From Gibbsiella quercinecans (GTDB taxonomy: Bacteria > Pseudomonadota > Gammaproteobacteria > Enterobacterales > Enterobacteriaceae): DNA of 64,000 bases. Below are positions 16,803-27,850 of the stretch, piece by piece. A program made the position numbers and the translations under genes. The stretch spans positions 3,658,001 through 3,722,000 of the forward strand of contig NZ_CP014136.1 in assembly GCF_002291425.1 (NCBI RefSeq), read 5' to 3'. The first letter of the stretch is position 1; each line of letters opens with the position of its first letter. The notes under the pieces were generated by a model. That model saw only the letters and a program-made list of their open reading frames with translations. It was not told the DNA's origin and searched no databases.

Positions 16803-18959
16803 ATGATGTATGCCATATTACGCACACTGTTCCGGGTGTTGTTTCGCGTGCGCGTTGAAGGTGACCTAAACAACGTAAATCAGCAAAAATTGCTGATCAC
16901 CCCCAATCACGTCTCTTTCCTTGATGGCGCACTGTTAGCGCTGTTCCTGCCGATCAAGCCGGTGTTTGCCGTCTATTCCAGCGTTTCCGACCGTTGGTTT
17001 ATGCGTTGGCTGAAAAACTATGTCGATTTTGTCTCGCTGGATCCCACCAAGCCGATGGCGGTGAAGAACCTGGTGCGCGAAGTGCAAAAAGGCCGGCCTA
17101 TCGTGGTGTTCCCGGAAGGGCGCATCACGGTGACCGGTTCGCTGATGAAGGTTTATGACGGCGCCGGGTTTATCGCCGCCAAATCCGGCGCCACCGTGGT
17201 GCCGGTGCGTATTGACGGTCCTGAATACAGCCCGTTTGGCCGTATGGCCGGGGTATTTAAAATCCGCTGGTTCCCGTCGATCACCCTGTCTATTTTACCC
17301 CCTTGTCAACTGCCGATGCCGCAAGCGCCGCGCGCCCGCGAGCGCCGCATGCTGGCGGGGGAAAAATTGCACCAGATCATGATGCAGGCGCGGATGGACA
17401 CCCGCACGCCGCAAACGCTGTTCGGCGCGCTGCTGGCGGCCAGCCAACGCTATGGCTACGGCAAGCCCTGCATTGAAGACATCAATTTTCAGGAAGACAG
17501 CTACCGCGGGCTGATCAAAAAGTCCCTGGGCGTCAGCCGTATCCTGCAACGTTTTACGGCGGAAAGGGAACACGTCGGGCTGCTGCTGCCGAACGCCACC
17601 ATCACCGTGGCGGCGATTTTTGGCGCCTCACTGCGCAACCGCATCCCGGCGATGTTGAATTACACCGCAGGCGCCAACGGGCTGAAAAGCGCGATGACCG
17701 CGGCGACCATCAACACCATTGTCACCTCCCGGCAGTTCCTGGAAAAGGGTAAGCTCACCCACTTGCCCGAACAGGTGCCGCAGGCCAACTGGGTCTATCT
17801 GGAAGATCTGAAAGACACGGTTACCCTGGCGGATAAACTGTGGATCCTGCGCCACCTGCTGCAGCCCGCCCGTGCCATGCTGGCGCAGCAGCCGGACGAT
17901 GCGGCGCTGGTGTTGTTCACCTCCGGCTCTGAAGGCACGCCGAAGGGCGTGGTTCATTCCCATGCCAGCTTGCTGGCCAACGTCGAGCAAATTCGCACGA
18001 TTGCCGATTTCACCCCGCGCGATCGCTTTATGTCGTCGTTGCCGCTGTTTCACTCCTTCGGCCTGACCGTCGGGCTGATTACGCCGCTGATCACCGGCAG
18101 CCGGGTCTTCCTCTACCCAAGCCCGCTGCATTACCGGGTGGTGCCGGAGCTGGTTTACGATAAAAACTGTACGGTGCTGTTTGGCACGCCGACCTTCCTG
18201 AACAACTACGCGCGCTTTGCCCACCCGTATGATTTTGCCCGCCTGCGCTACGTGGTTGCAGGCGCGGAGAAACTGGCGGACAGCACCCGGCAAATCTGGC
18301 AGGACAAGTTCGGTATCCGCATTCTGGAGGGCTATGGCGTAACCGAGTGTGCGCCGGTGGTGTCGATCAACGTGCCGATGGCGGCCAAAGTGGGCACCGT
18401 CGGGCGCATCATGCCGAAGATGGAGGCGCGCCTGATCGCCATGCCGGGGATTGAGCACGGCGGCCGCCTGCAACTGAAAGGCCCAAACATCATGAAAGGC
18501 TATCTGCGCGTCGAACGTCCAGGCGAACTGGAGCCGCCGGCCGCAGAAGACCAACACGGCAACGTGCAGCCAGGCTGGTATGACACCGGCGATATCGTCA
18601 CGCTGGATGAACAGGGTTACTGCGCTATCCGCGGCCGGGTGAAGCGTTTCGCTAAGCTGGCCGGGGAGATGGTTTCGCTGGAGAGCGTTGAACAGCTGGC
18701 GCTCAGCGTATCGCCGGATGGCCAGCACGCGGCGACGGTGAAAAGCGACAGCAGCAAAGGCGAAGTGCTGGTGCTGTTTACCACCGATGCCGCAGTCACC
18801 CGCGATGCGCTGTTGCGCGCCGCGCGCGAGCAGGGCATCCCGGAGCTGGCGGTGCCGCGCGATATTCGCATACAGAAAACGTTGCCGGTGCTGGGCAGCG
18901 GCAAACCCGATTTTGTGACCCTGCGTAAAATGGCCGAGCAGCCGGAGAATGCCCAATGA
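16803..18959 (+). CDS. aas: 2-acylglycerophosphoethanolamine acyltransferase / acyl-ACP synthetase
   Basis: A 718-aa inner-membrane enzyme with two domains. The N-terminal acyltransferase (residues 1-200) has NHVSFLD (HX4D, H36 and D41) and FPEGRIT. The C-terminal AMP-forming ligase has [15 protein letters not shown] and YGVTE. Aas re-acylates lysophosphatidylethanolamine brought in by LplT, restoring membrane phospholipid. Length equals the E. coli protein (719). It overlaps lplT by four bases (ATGA), so the two form an operon. Confidence 0.96.
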   Translation: MMYAILRTLFRVLFRVRVEGDLNNVNQQKLLITPNHVSFLDGALLALFLPIKPVFAVYSSVSDRWFMRWLKNYVDFVSLDPTKPMAVKNLVREVQKGRPIVVFPEGRITVTGSLMKVYDGAGFIAAKSGATVVPVRIDGPEYSPFGRMAGVFKIRWFPSITLSILPPCQLPMPQAPRARERRMLAGEKLHQIMMQARMDTRTPQTLFGALLAASQRYGYGKPCIEDINFQEDSYRGLIKKSLGVSRILQRFTAEREHVGLLLPNATITVAAIFGASLRNRIPAMLNYTAGANGLKSAMTAATINTIVTSRQFLEKGKLTHLPEQVPQANWVYLEDLKDTVTLADKLWILRHLLQPARAMLAQQPDDAALVLFTSGSEGTPKGVVHSHASLLANVEQIRTIADFTPRDRFMSSLPLFHSFGLTVGLITPLITGSRVFLYPSPLHYRVVPELVYDKNCTVLFGTPTFLNNYARFAHPYDFARLRYVVAGAEKLADSTRQIWQDKFGIRILEGYGVTECAPVVSINVPMAAKVGTVGRIMPKMEARLIAMPGIEHGGRLQLKGPNIMKGYLRVERPGELEPPAAEDQHGNVQPGWYDTGDIVTLDEQGYCAIRGRVKRFAKLAGEMVSLESVEQLALSVSPDGQHAATVKSDSSKGEVLVLFTTDAAVTRDALLRAAREQGIPELAVPRDIRIQKTLPVLGSGKPDFVTLRKMAEQPENAQ

Positions 18960-20155
18960 ATACCTCGTCGCATAATGCGGAGGCGCCGTTGCTGTCACGC
19001 AGCATGATGGCGGTGATCTGCGCCCAGTTCTTTTCGGCGTTTGGCGATAACGCACTGCTGTTCGCTACGCTGGCGCTGATCAAACAGCAGCACTACCCGG
19101 ACTGGAGCCAGCCGGTGTTGCAGATGGCGTTTGTCGCCACCTACATTATTCTGGCGCCTTTTGTCGGCCAGATCGCCGACAGCTTCTCCAAGGGGCGGGT
19201 GATGATGGTGGCCAATGGCCTGAAGCTGGCCGGCGCGCTGGCGATTTGTTTCGGCTTTGACCCATTCCTCGGTTATACCCTGGTGGGGATTGGCGCGGCG
19301 GCCTATTCGCCGGCCAAATACGGCATCCTGGGGGAAATCGCCCGCGGCGATCAGTTGGTGAAGGCGAACGGCCTGATGGAAGCGTCGACCATCGCGGCAA
19401 TCCTGATAGGCTCCGTCGCCGGCGGGGTGCTGGCGGACTGGCATATTATCGCCGCGCTGGCGGCGTGCGCATTGGTTTATGCCGCCGCGGTGGTGGCGAA
19501 CTACTACATTCCGTATCTTGCGGCGGCGCATCCCGGCACCTCCTGGCGGCCGCTGGCGATGGGCCGGGCGTTTTTCAGCGCCTGCAAAACGCTATGGCAC
19601 GATGGCCAGACGCGCTTCTCGCTGATTGGCACCAGCCTGTTCTGGGGCGCCGGCGTGACGCTGCGTTTCCTGCTGGTGCTGTGGGTGCCGGTTGCGCTGG
19701 GCATTAGCGATAACGCCACGCCGACGTTGCTCAATGCCATGGTCGCCGTGGGGATCGTCGCCGGCGCTGGGGCGGCGGCGCGCTTCGTGACGCTGGAAAC
19801 GGTAAAGCGCTGTATGCCGTCCGGGATCCTGATTGGCGTGGTAGTGGCGATCTTCGCACTGCAGACCAGCATGCTCAATGCCTACCTGTTGCTGTTCGCC
19901 ATTGGCGTGTTGGGGGGCTTTTTCGTGGTGCCGTTGAATGCGCTGTTGCAGGCGCGCGGCAAGTTGTCGGTTGGCGCGGGCAACGCGATCGCCGTGCAGA
20001 ACCTGGGCGAAAACGCGGCGATGTTGTTAATGCTGGGCCTGTATTCGCTGGTGGTGAAAATGGGCGTGCCGGTGGTCGGGGTCGGTATTGGGTTCGGCGT
20101 GGTGTTCGCGCTGGCGATTGCCGCACTGTGGTTTTCGCAGCGGCGCGCGGCCTAG
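18956..20155 (+). CDS. lplT: lysophospholipid transporter LplT
   Basis: A 399-aa MFS-like protein with 12 membrane spans that flips lysophospholipids from the outer to the inner leaflet of the inner membrane for Aas. It starts within the aas stop codon (ATGA at 18956), which ensures coupled translation. Motifs such as [15 protein letters not shown] and [10 protein letters not shown] are typical. Length matches E. coli LplT (397). Confidence 0.95.
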   Translation: MNTSSHNAEAPLLSRSMMAVICAQFFSAFGDNALLFATLALIKQQHYPDWSQPVLQMAFVATYIILAPFVGQIADSFSKGRVMMVANGLKLAGALAICFGFDPFLGYTLVGIGAAAYSPAKYGILGEIARGDQLVKANGLMEASTIAAILIGSVAGGVLADWHIIAALAACALVYAAAVVANYYIPYLAAAHPGTSWRPLAMGRAFFSACKTLWHDGQTRFSLIGTSLFWGAGVTLRFLLVLWVPVALGISDNATPTLLNAMVAVGIVAGAGAAARFVTLETVKRCMPSGILIGVVVAIFALQTSMLNAYLLLFAIGVLGGFFVVPLNALLQARGKLSVGAGNAIAVQNLGENAAMLLMLGLYSLVVKMGVPVVGVGIGFGVVFALAIAALWFSQRRAA

Positions 20156-20177
20156 ACCGCGCACCGGGGATTACAGG

Positions 20178-21218
20178 CTAAGGCGCGGGGATGGTAAAGC
20201 GGCTGTGGATTTCTTCCAGTGCCTGCAATACCTCTTCACCTAACGTCAGGTTGAAGCTGTCGATGTTGGTTTTCAACTGTTCCAGCGTGGTGGCGCCCAG
20301 CAGAGTGCTGGCGACAAACGGCTGCTGGCGCACGAACGCCAACGCCATCTGCGCGGGATCCAGCCCGTGCTTTTTCGCCAACGCCACGTATTCAGCGATC
20401 GCCTGCTCGCTGTGCGGCGAGGAGTAGCGGGTAAAACGGCTGAACAGCGTATTGCGCGCGCCGGCCGGCTTGGCGCCGTTCAGATATTTGCCGGTCAGGG
20501 TGCCGAAGGCCAGGCAGGAATAGGCCAACAGTTCCACCCCTTCATGCTGGCTGATTTCCGCCAGGCCGACTTCAAAGCTGCGGTTCAGCAGGCTGTAGGG
20601 GTTCTGGATGGTCACAATGCGCGGCAGTTCGTGTTTTTCCGCCAGGTGCAGGTAGCGCATCACGCCGTAGGGCGTTTCGTTGGAAACGCCGATATAGCGG
20701 ATTTTGCCGGCGCGCACCTGTTCGTTCAGCGCTTCCAGCGTTTCCAGCAGCGTGACCGCCGCTTTTTCATCGCTATAGCGGTAGTTCAGCTTGCCGAAAA
20801 AGTTGGTGGCGCGCTGCGGCCAGTGCAACTGGTACAGATCCAGGTAATCGGTGTTCAGGCGTTGCAGGCTGGCGTCCAGCGCCGCACGGATGTTTTTTCG
20901 ATCCAGCGCCTGGTTGGGGCGAATGCCGTTGTCGTTGCCGCGCACCGGCCCGACCACTTTGCTCGCCAACACGATCTTTTCGCGGTTGCCGCGCGCTTTG
21001 ATCCAACTGCCGATGTACTGTTCGGTCAGGCCCTGTGTTTCCGGGCGCGGGGGAACCGGGTACATTTCCGCAGTATCAATCAGGTTGATACCCGCAGCTA
21101 AGGCATAATCCAGCTGCGCATGGGCATCGGCTTCGCTATTTTGTTCGCCAAAGGTCATCGTGCCCAGTCCCAGCACACTCACTTCTAAAGAACTGTGGGG
21201 AATTCGGTGATATTGCAT
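20178..21218 (-). CDS. tas: Tas, aldo-keto reductase
   Basis: A 346-aa aldo-keto reductase closely similar to E. coli Tas (MQYHRIPHSSLEVSVLGLGTM). The catalytic tetrad context is present: GINLIDTAEMYP (Asp and Tyr), VLASKVVG (Lys) and LYQLHWP (His). Tas was found as a suppressor of tyrosine auxotrophy in starved E. coli, but its physiological substrate is unclear. It is convergent with lplT across 22 bases and stands alone. Confidence 0.95.
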   Translation of the reverse strand: MQYHRIPHSSLEVSVLGLGTMTFGEQNSEADAHAQLDYALAAGINLIDTAEMYPVPPRPETQGLTEQYIGSWIKARGNREKIVLASKVVGPVRGNDNGIRPNQALDRKNIRAALDASLQRLNTDYLDLYQLHWPQRATNFFGKLNYRYSDEKAAVTLLETLEALNEQVRAGKIRYIGVSNETPYGVMRYLHLAEKHELPRIVTIQNPYSLLNRSFEVGLAEISQHEGVELLAYSCLAFGTLTGKYLNGAKPAGARNTLFSRFTRYSSPHSEQAIAEYVALAKKHGLDPAQMALAFVRQQPFVASTLLGATTLEQLKTNIDSFNLTLGEEVLQALEEIHSRFTIPAP

Positions 21219-21405
21219 TAACGGCCTTCCTTAATAGAGCGCTTAACAGGAGCCTGGTGAAAGATGCGACGCAGGGCGCCTTTTCCGACTATAACCAAGC
21301 CGCGAACGGGGGGGAAGAGGATTAAAGCGGGGCAGAGCAGAAAGCTATCACGCCGTGAGGGCGCGATAGCGCAATGAAGCAGGCGGTGCACTGCCTGGGC
21401 TTAAC

Positions 21406-21624
21406 TTAGCGTTCGATGATTTGTGAAACCTGATCGCTGTTAATCTGGCGGTTATTGCCTTGTTCGTCCGTATAACTGATTAAGCCGGTGTCGCTATCCA
21501 TCTGTGGCTTGCCCTGGGTGAGGATCATGTTCCCCTCTTTGGTCGCCATCACATAATTGCTGGAACACCCCGCCAGCACGGCGATCGTCAGCAGCGCTGA
21601 TGCCGCCATTACCCATTTCTTCAT
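21406..21624 (-). CDS. ygdR: YgdI/YgdR-family lipoprotein
   Basis: A 72-aa lipoprotein with signal peptide and lipobox LAGC, and the family core [19 protein letters not shown] and SYTDEQGN. I use MKKW at 21624; eight codons upstream in frame do not look like part of a signal sequence. This DUF903 family forms small SH3-like beta domains of unknown function. A paralogue, ygdI, is at 49879. Confidence 0.9.
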   Translation of the reverse strand: MKKWVMAASALLTIAVLAGCSSNYVMATKEGNMILTQGKPQMDSDTGLISYTDEQGNNRQINSDQVSQIIER

Positions 21625-21753
21625 TGCGCGAATCCTCATCTGTGTCAAAGAGTCGCTGTTAAGATTAACAAATTTCGGCCGGCGAAAGTTTCGGATAAGT
21701 CTTTATCTGGGGCTGGTGCCGTCCTGGCCCCACACAAGGGCCAGGCGCACGGC

Positions 21754-22470
21754 TTAATCCGCCGTATGGCTTTTCCTGTTGCGCACCAGGTTCAAGGCTT
21801 CGACCGACATTGAGAAGAACATCGCAAAGTAGATATAGCCTTTGGGCACGTGGATCTGGAAGCTTTCCAGCATCAGGGTAAAGCCCACCAGGATCAGGAA
21901 AGAGAGCGCCAGCATTTTTACCGAAGGATGGCGGCTGACGAATTCGCCAATCGGCCGGGCGGCGAACATCATCACGCCCACGGCAATCACCACGGCGGCC
22001 ATCATAATGAACAGATGATCGGATAGCCCGACCGCGGTAATCACCGAGTCAAGGCTGAAGATAATATCCAGCAGCATGATCTGAATGATGGCGCCCCAAA
22101 AGCTGTGCACTTTGGTGTGGTGTTCTTCTTCCGTGCCTTCGATGGTTTCGTGGATCTCTTTGCTGGCTTTCCAAATCAGGAACAACCCGCCGAAGAGCAG
22201 AATCAGATCGCGCGTGGAAATATCAAAGCCAGCGACGCTGAACAACGGGTGTGTCAGGCGGACAACCCAGGCAATGGAAGCCAGCAGCGCCAGGCGCATC
22301 AGCATCGCCGCCGCCAGCCCCATGCGGCGCGCTTTGTTTTGCTGTGCCTTCGGCAGCTTTGCTACCACCAGTGAAAGAAAAATAATGTTATCGATACCCA
22401 AAACGATCTCAAGGATGGTCAGCGTACCTAATGCCAACCAGGCATTGGGATCCATAATCCATTCAAACAT
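21754..22470 (-). CDS. ygdQ: YgdQ, TerC-family membrane protein
   Basis: A TerC-family inner-membrane protein of 238 aa. It has the hallmark EIVLGIDNIIFLSLV near the start and DIIFSLDSVITAVGL in the middle, which contain the acidic residues thought to bind metal ions in TerC/Alx proteins. I start at the ATG at 22470 (MFEWIMDP), which aligns with the E. coli start; a GTG at 22482 would add four residues. YgdQ's transport role is not established. Confidence 0.92.
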   Translation of the reverse strand: MFEWIMDPNAWLALGTLTILEIVLGIDNIIFLSLVVAKLPKAQQNKARRMGLAAAMLMRLALLASIAWVVRLTHPLFSVAGFDISTRDLILLFGGLFLIWKASKEIHETIEGTEEEHHTKVHSFWGAIIQIMLLDIIFSLDSVITAVGLSDHLFIMMAAVVIAVGVMMFAARPIGEFVSRHPSVKMLALSFLILVGFTLMLESFQIHVPKGYIYFAMFFSMSVEALNLVRNRKSHTAD

Positions 22471-22566
22471 TGCCCAGAACACCTCAAAAAATGCAAAGTA
22501 GCGATTATACGCGTTTCTGAAAGCCGTGACACCGCGTTGCCTGCAATGGCGTGCGGCTAACAGCCT

Positions 22567-23253
22567 TTAAACCGTGAAATGCCGGGCCAGCAGGGCCGCG
22601 GTGAAACGCTTTTTCAGATAGAAACCGCGTGGCAAGGTCAGAATGGGTTGGCCCTGTTCGCCGATCGCTTCGGTCAGGGCTTTACTGTTGGCCGCCTTGG
22701 GCCGCAGTTGCAGTACTTCGCCATGGCGCGCGGTGATACGTTCAACGTGGCCGAGCACGATCAGATCCATCAGCTCTTCCCAATCGCGGCGCAGCATCTC
22801 TTCTTCTTGCGCATTGGGGCTCCAGAGCAGTGGCGAGCCGACCCGGCGCTGCGCCAGTGGAATTTGGCGTTCGCCTTCAACCGGGATCCACAGCACCCGG
22901 GCCAGCTTGTGGCGCACGTGGCTGCTTTCCCAGGTTACCCCACTGTTGCCGGTCAGCGGCGCAACGCAGACAAAGGTGGTTTCCAGCGGATTGCCGGCGG
23001 CGTCGACCGGAATGGTCTTCAACTCAATGCCCAGCTCCGGGAAATCTTGTTCCGGTTTGCTGCCGGCCATTGCGCCCAGGTAAAGCTCCAGCAGCATGCC
23101 CACCCAGCCTTTATCCCGCTTCAGGTTGTTGGGGATGGCGATTTGCGCCTGCGCGGCCAGCTCGCCAAAGCTAAAGCCGGCCAGTGCTTGGGCGCGCTCA
23201 AACAGCTGGCGTTCGTTTTCCGGCGGGGCGGGCAGTGGGGATAAAAAAACCAT
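22567..23253 (-). CDS. mutH: DNA mismatch repair endonuclease MutH
   Basis: A 228-aa endonuclease that nicks the unmethylated strand at hemimethylated GATC sites when activated by MutS and MutL. The catalytic triad is in place: D70 (EQDFPEL), E77 and K79 (GIELKT). Length equals the E. coli enzyme (229). Its presence implies Dam-directed repair in this organism. The gene is divergent from rppH with the DARS2-like region between them. Confidence 0.97.
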   Translation of the reverse strand: MVFLSPLPAPPENERQLFERAQALAGFSFGELAAQAQIAIPNNLKRDKGWVGMLLELYLGAMAGSKPEQDFPELGIELKTIPVDAAGNPLETTFVCVAPLTGNSGVTWESSHVRHKLARVLWIPVEGERQIPLAQRRVGSPLLWSPNAQEEEMLRRDWEELMDLIVLGHVERITARHGEVLQLRPKAANSKALTEAIGEQGQPILTLPRGFYLKKRFTAALLARHFTV

Positions 23254-23439
23254 AAATCAAAGCCTGTTAATGCTGGTCAAAAAACACACTGACTTTACGC
23301 ACCGCAAATAATGGCTGGGTACGATAAGGGAAAAGTGTAATAGTAGCATGATTTTCCATGGTTTTTTTCTGTGCTGGCGCTGGATGGCCGAAACTGACCT
23401 GCGCTTGTGCACCTGAAGCCACCGACAATGAACAGGATC

Positions 23440-23860
23440 TTACACCTATTTATCCACAGATTTATGGGATAACCCAAAATTTTCCCGATCACTGGTTCGA
23501 TTTACAGCCTTGACGTGGCGGGCTAATTGCGAAATTGCCCGTTTTGTGCGTAACTCCAGCGGATAATCTGTGGATAAAAAAGGCGTTGGTGGATCTTTCG
23601 CCAGCCTAAGATCCTAAGCGTGCATAGATCACATTTTTCCCCTGTTCATAACTGAAGTAATCGATTTACCTGTTTGTTTTTAAAGTAAATCTATAAATTT
23701 TTTTTTGGCGGTGATTTTGTACTGTCTGGAGTTTTACCCGTTTATTCATTGAGTTCTACACACACCTATCCACAGAAAAAGTGAATAAAAGCGCCCTGCG
23801 AGGCCAGCGTGTGTTTATAACTTTGCCATTATCTGTGAGTTATCCAAATGTTATCCGGCG
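23440..23860. promoter_or_regulatory. DARS2-like DnaA-reactivating region
   Basis: The 697-base gap between mutH and rppH is AT-rich and contains DnaA boxes: TTATCCACA (23450-23458), TGTGGATAA (23569-23577, reverse), CTATCCACA (23766-23774, one mismatch), TTATCCAAA (23840-23848) and a weaker reversed ATGGGATAA at 23464. In E. coli this same intergenic region is DARS2, a chromosomal site that, with IHF and Fis, regenerates ATP-DnaA to time replication initiation. Synteny plus boxes make this a strong assignment. The rest of the gap also holds the mutH and rppH promoters. Confidence 0.8.
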
Positions 23861-23950
23861 CGCACGGCTGCAAAGCAGTGGTTTACCGCCTGTGGCATGT
23901 GTGAAACAATCAGGTCATCTTTACGAATTTATGCTTATCGAGGTAGTCCG

Positions 23951-24478
23951 GTGATCGATGATGATGGCTACCGCCCGAATGTTGGTATCGTAATCTGTAA
24001 TCGTCAGGGGCAGGTCCTATGGGCCCGCCGTTACGGTCAACACTCTTGGCAGTTCCCCCAGGGCGGCATAAACCCTGGCGAAACGCCTGAGCAAGCGATG
24101 TACCGTGAGCTGTTCGAAGAAGTGGGCTTGAGCAGAAAGGATGTGCGTATCCTGGCCTCAACCCGTAACTGGTTGCGCTATAAATTGCCAAAACGTTTGG
24201 TGCGTTGGGACACAAAGCCGGTATGTATCGGCCAAAAGCAAAAATGGTTTCTGCTGCAGCTTATGTGCAACGAAGCGGATATCAACATGCAGCGCAGCGG
24301 CACGCCCGAGTTTGATGGCTGGCGCTGGGTGAGCTTCTGGTATCCGGTGCGGCAGGTTGTGTCGTTCAAGCGTGATGTCTATCGCCGGGTGATGAAGGAA
24401 TTCTCCGTGACCGTCATGCCGATGCAGGAGCCAGCGCCGCAACGGCAGGCTCCCGCCTACCGTAGAAAGAGAGGTTGA
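23951..24478 (+). CDS. rppH: RNA pyrophosphohydrolase RppH
   Basis: A 175-aa Nudix hydrolase that removes pyrophosphate from RNA 5' ends and so opens transcripts to RNase E decay. The Nudix box [20 protein letters not shown] is at about residues 38-57, and the C-terminal basic tail YRRKRG is conserved. The correct start is the GTG at 23951 ([10 protein letters not shown]); the open frame extends 18 codons further up without similarity. It is followed 12 bases later by ptsP, in one operon. Confidence 0.96.
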   Translation: MIDDDGYRPNVGIVICNRQGQVLWARRYGQHSWQFPQGGINPGETPEQAMYRELFEEVGLSRKDVRILASTRNWLRYKLPKRLVRWDTKPVCIGQKQKWFLLQLMCNEADINMQRSGTPEFDGWRWVSFWYPVRQVVSFKRDVYRRVMKEFSVTVMPMQEPAPQRQAPAYRRKRG

Positions 24479-24490
24479 GTTAAGCAGACT

Positions 24491-26737
24491 ATGCTGACGC
24501 GCTTGCGAGAAATTGTTGAAAAGGTGGCTGGTGCGGCCAGTTTGGCAGAGTCGTTGGATATTCTGGTCAACGAAACCTGTCAGGCGATGGATACGGAAGT
24601 GTGCTCTATCTATCTGGCTGACAATGATCGCCGCTGTTATTACCTGATGGCGACGCGCGGGTTGAAAAAACCGCGCGGGCGCGCCGTGGCGCTGGCATTT
24701 GATGAAGGCGTGGTTGGGCTGGTGGGGCGCCGTGCGGAGCCCATCAACCTGGCGGATGCGCAGAGCCATCCCAGCTTCAAGTATGTGCCGCAGGTAAAGG
24801 AAGATCGTTTTCGATCCTTCCTCGGGGTGCCGATCATCCACCGCCGCCAACTGCTTGGCGTGTTAGTGGTGCAGCAGCGTGAGCTGCGCCAGTTCGATGA
24901 AAGTGAAGAATCCTTTATGGTCACCCTGGCCACACAAATGGCCGGGATCCTCTCGCAGTCGCAACTCAATGCCATTTTCGGTCAGTATCGCCAAACGCGT
25001 GTGCGTGCGCTGGCCGCCGCGCCGGGCGTGGCGGTGGCGGAAGGCTGGCAGGACAGCAGCCAGCCCACGCTTGAGCAGGTGTACAAGGCCTCTACGCTCG
25101 ATACCGCCAGAGAGCGTGAGCGCCTGACGCACGCGCTGGAAGAGGCCGGTGCGGAGTTCCGCCGTTTCAGCAAGCGCTTTAGCGCCGGCGCGCAAAAAGA
25201 AAGCGCGGCGATTTTTGATCTTTATTCCCACCTGTTGAACGACTCCCGCCTGAAGCGCGAACTGTTTGCCGAAATTGACGCCGGCTCGGTGGCCGAATGG
25301 GCGGTGAAACAGGTGATCGAAGCCTTTGCCGAACAGTTCGCCAAGCTGAAGGATACCTACATGCGCGAGCGCGCCAGCGATCTGCGCGCGCTCGGCCAAC
25401 GCCTGCTGTTCTACCTTGACGACACCACCCACGGCGCCACCCAGTGGCCGCAACGCTTTATTTTGGTGGCCGAAGAACTGAGTGCCACCCTGCTGGCGGA
25501 AGTGCCGCAGGATCGGCTGGCCGGCGTGGTGGTGCGCGATGGCGCCGCCAATTCGCACGCGGCGATCCTGGTGCGCGCCATGGGCGTGCCGACGGTGATG
25601 GGCGCGGATATTCAGCCCGCGCTGCTTAGCCAGCGCCTGCTGATCGTCGACGGTTACCGCGGCGAGTTGCTGGTGGATCCGGAGCCGGTACTGGTGCAGG
25701 AATACCAGCGGCTGATTACCGAAGAACAAGAGCTCAGCAAGCTGGCGGAAGGGGACGTTGAGCAGCCGGCACAGTTGCAAAGCGGCGAACGGGTGCAGAT
25801 ATTGCTCAACGCCGGCCTGAGCCCGGAGCATGAACAACTGCTTGGCGGCCGGGTCGACGGCGTGGGGCTGTACCGCACCGAAATCCCGTTCATGCTGCAA
25901 AGCGGCTTTCCTTCCGAAGAGGAGCAGGTCGCGCAGTATCAGGGCATGCTGCAGCTTTACCCGTCAAAGCCGGTAACGCTGCGCACCCTGGATGTCGGCG
26001 CGGATAAGCAACTGCCGTATATGCCGATCAGCGAAGAGAACCCCTGCCTCGGTTGGCGCGGCATTCGTATTACGCTTGATCAGCCGGAGATATTCCTGAT
26101 TCAGGTGCGCGCCATGCTGCGTGCCAACGCCGGCACGGGTAACCTGAGCATCTTGCTGCCGATGGTAAGCAGCCTGGATGAGATCGACGAGGCGAAACGC
26201 CTGATCGATCGCGCCGGGCATGAGGTGGAAGAGATGCTCGGCTACGCCATCCCCAAACCGCAGATCGGCGTGATGCTGGAAGTGCCTTCGATGATCTTCC
26301 TGATCCCGCATCTGGCCGGGCGCGTGGATTTTATTTCCGTCGGCACCAACGATCTCACCCAGTACCTGTTGGCGGTCGATCGCAACAATACCCGGGTGGC
26401 CGCGTTGTACGATGGCCTGCATCCTTCCATGCTGCGCGTGCTGCAACTGATCGTCAGCCAGGGGGAAGCCGCCGGTCTGCGGGTGGCGCTGTGCGGTGAG
26501 CTGGCCGGCGATCCGATGGGGGCGCTGCTGCTGGTCGGCATGGGGTTCCGCAACCTGAGCATGAACGGGCGCAGCGTGGCGCGCATTAAGTACCTGTTGC
26601 GGCATATTGCCTTGCCGGATGCGCAAGCATTGGCCCAGCGCGTGCTGAATGCCCAGATGACCAGCGAAGTGCGCCACCTGGTGGCGGCGTTTATGGAGCG
26701 GCGCGGCATGGGCGGGCTGATCCGCGGCGGCCGCTGA
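24491..26737 (+). CDS. ptsP: PtsP, enzyme I of the nitrogen phosphotransferase system
   Basis: A 748-aa protein: an N-terminal GAF domain (residues 15-155), the phosphohistidine domain with GAANSHAAILVRAMG, and the C-terminal PEP-binding barrel with the conserved GLYRTEIPFM and GTNDLTQY motifs. PtsP takes phosphate from PEP and passes it to NPr and then EIIA-Ntr, linking nitrogen and potassium status to regulation; the GAF domain senses glutamine. It follows rppH by 12 bases. Length matches E. coli (748). Confidence 0.96.
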   Translation: MLTRLREIVEKVAGAASLAESLDILVNETCQAMDTEVCSIYLADNDRRCYYLMATRGLKKPRGRAVALAFDEGVVGLVGRRAEPINLADAQSHPSFKYVPQVKEDRFRSFLGVPIIHRRQLLGVLVVQQRELRQFDESEESFMVTLATQMAGILSQSQLNAIFGQYRQTRVRALAAAPGVAVAEGWQDSSQPTLEQVYKASTLDTARERERLTHALEEAGAEFRRFSKRFSAGAQKESAAIFDLYSHLLNDSRLKRELFAEIDAGSVAEWAVKQVIEAFAEQFAKLKDTYMRERASDLRALGQRLLFYLDDTTHGATQWPQRFILVAEELSATLLAEVPQDRLAGVVVRDGAANSHAAILVRAMGVPTVMGADIQPALLSQRLLIVDGYRGELLVDPEPVLVQEYQRLITEEQELSKLAEGDVEQPAQLQSGERVQILLNAGLSPEHEQLLGGRVDGVGLYRTEIPFMLQSGFPSEEEQVAQYQGMLQLYPSKPVTLRTLDVGADKQLPYMPISEENPCLGWRGIRITLDQPEIFLIQVRAMLRANAGTGNLSILLPMVSSLDEIDEAKRLIDRAGHEVEEMLGYAIPKPQIGVMLEVPSMIFLIPHLAGRVDFISVGTNDLTQYLLAVDRNNTRVAALYDGLHPSMLRVLQLIVSQGEAAGLRVALCGELAGDPMGALLLVGMGFRNLSMNGRSVARIKYLLRHIALPDAQALAQRVLNAQMTSEVRHLVAAFMERRGMGGLIRGGR

Positions 26738-26970
26738 AGGCAGCGGCTGTCTGATTTTTTTACAGAACTTTTCCCAGCGGGCCAATCCGGTCGGGGTTGT
26801 GCTTGTGCTATCATGCGCGTCTTTGGCCGTCATACCGTTCAATTTTGGTTGGCAGGTTCCACTGGTTGCGTTGAAGGCAGTGGCAAGATGATTTATCGCA
26901 GCTGTGTTTCGCCGTATTTGGCACCATCCGCCTGTGGATGGGTAGAACAATAGACTTATTGTGGTGATAG

Positions 26971-27834
26971 ATGAGCAATAGCTATCTGGCGTTTCCTGAG
27001 TTTGATCCGGTGATTTTCTCGCTCGGCCCGGTGTCCCTGCATTGGTATGGGCTGATGTACCTGGTGGGGTTTGTTTTTGCCATGTGGTTAGCCATTCGCC
27101 GCGCCAATAAACCGGGCAGCGGCTGGACCCGGGATGAGGTGGAGAACCTGCTGTACGCCGGTTTCCTCGGTGTGTTTGTCGGCGGCCGCGTTGGCTATGT
27201 GCTGTTTTACAACCTGCCGCTGTTCCTGGATAACCCTCTGTATCTGTTCAAAGTGTGGGACGGCGGCATGTCGTTCCACGGCGGCCTGATCGGCGTTATT
27301 CTGGTGATGTTTTGGTTTGCCCGCCGCACCGGGCGCAACTTCTTTCAACTGTCTGATTTTATCGCCCCGTTAATCCCGTTTGGCCTGGGCGCCGGCCGGC
27401 TTGGCAACTTCATCAATGGCGAACTGTGGGGCCGTGTCACCACCGATGTGCCTTGGGCGATGCTGTTCCCTGGCTCGCGCACCGAGGATATGGCCATCGC
27501 TGTGGCCGATCCTAAATGGCTGCCGCTGTTGAATCAGTACGGCGTTTTGCCGCGCCACCCGTCGCAGCTGTACGAGCTGCTGCTGGAAGGGATTGTGCTG
27601 TTTATCATTCTGAACCTGTTTATCCGCAAGCCCCGCCCGATGGGTGCCGTTTCCGGGCTGTTCCTGATTGGCTATGGGGCGTTTCGGATTATCGTCGAAG
27701 CGTTCCGCCAGCCTGACGCGCAACTCGGCCTGTTTGATAACATGATCAGCATGGGGCAGATCCTGTCGATTCCGATGGTGCTGGCCGGTATTATTATGAT
27801 GATTTGGGCGTACCGTCGTCGCCCGCAGCAATAA
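26971..27834 (+). CDS. lgt: prolipoprotein diacylglyceryl transferase
   Basis: A 287-aa inner-membrane enzyme with seven spans that transfers diacylglycerol from phosphatidylglycerol to the lipobox cysteine of prolipoproteins, an essential step. The signature [14 protein letters not shown] and the conserved GGMSFHGG (catalytic histidine) and [11 protein letters not shown] stretches are present. It is 16 bases upstream of thyA in an operon, as in E. coli. The 233-base gap before it holds a TATCAT -10-like box near 26808. Confidence 0.96.
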   Translation: MSNSYLAFPEFDPVIFSLGPVSLHWYGLMYLVGFVFAMWLAIRRANKPGSGWTRDEVENLLYAGFLGVFVGGRVGYVLFYNLPLFLDNPLYLFKVWDGGMSFHGGLIGVILVMFWFARRTGRNFFQLSDFIAPLIPFGLGAGRLGNFINGELWGRVTTDVPWAMLFPGSRTEDMAIAVADPKWLPLLNQYGVLPRHPSQLYELLLEGIVLFIILNLFIRKPRPMGAVSGLFLIGYGAFRIIVEAFRQPDAQLGLFDNMISMGQILSIPMVLAGIIMMIWAYRRRPQQ

Positions 27835-27850
27835 CCGTTTGTGAGGAAAA

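Noticed and set aside
17628-19055. A 475-codon open frame on the minus strand opposite aas
   Set aside because: It is a high-GC shadow of aas without any protein domain, and the plus-strand gene is clearly real. The same applies to 5603-6433 (minus), 24863-25900 (minus) and 3276-4124 (plus).
20160-20180. Possible terminator between lplT and tas
   Set aside because: Only weak pairing and no T-run.
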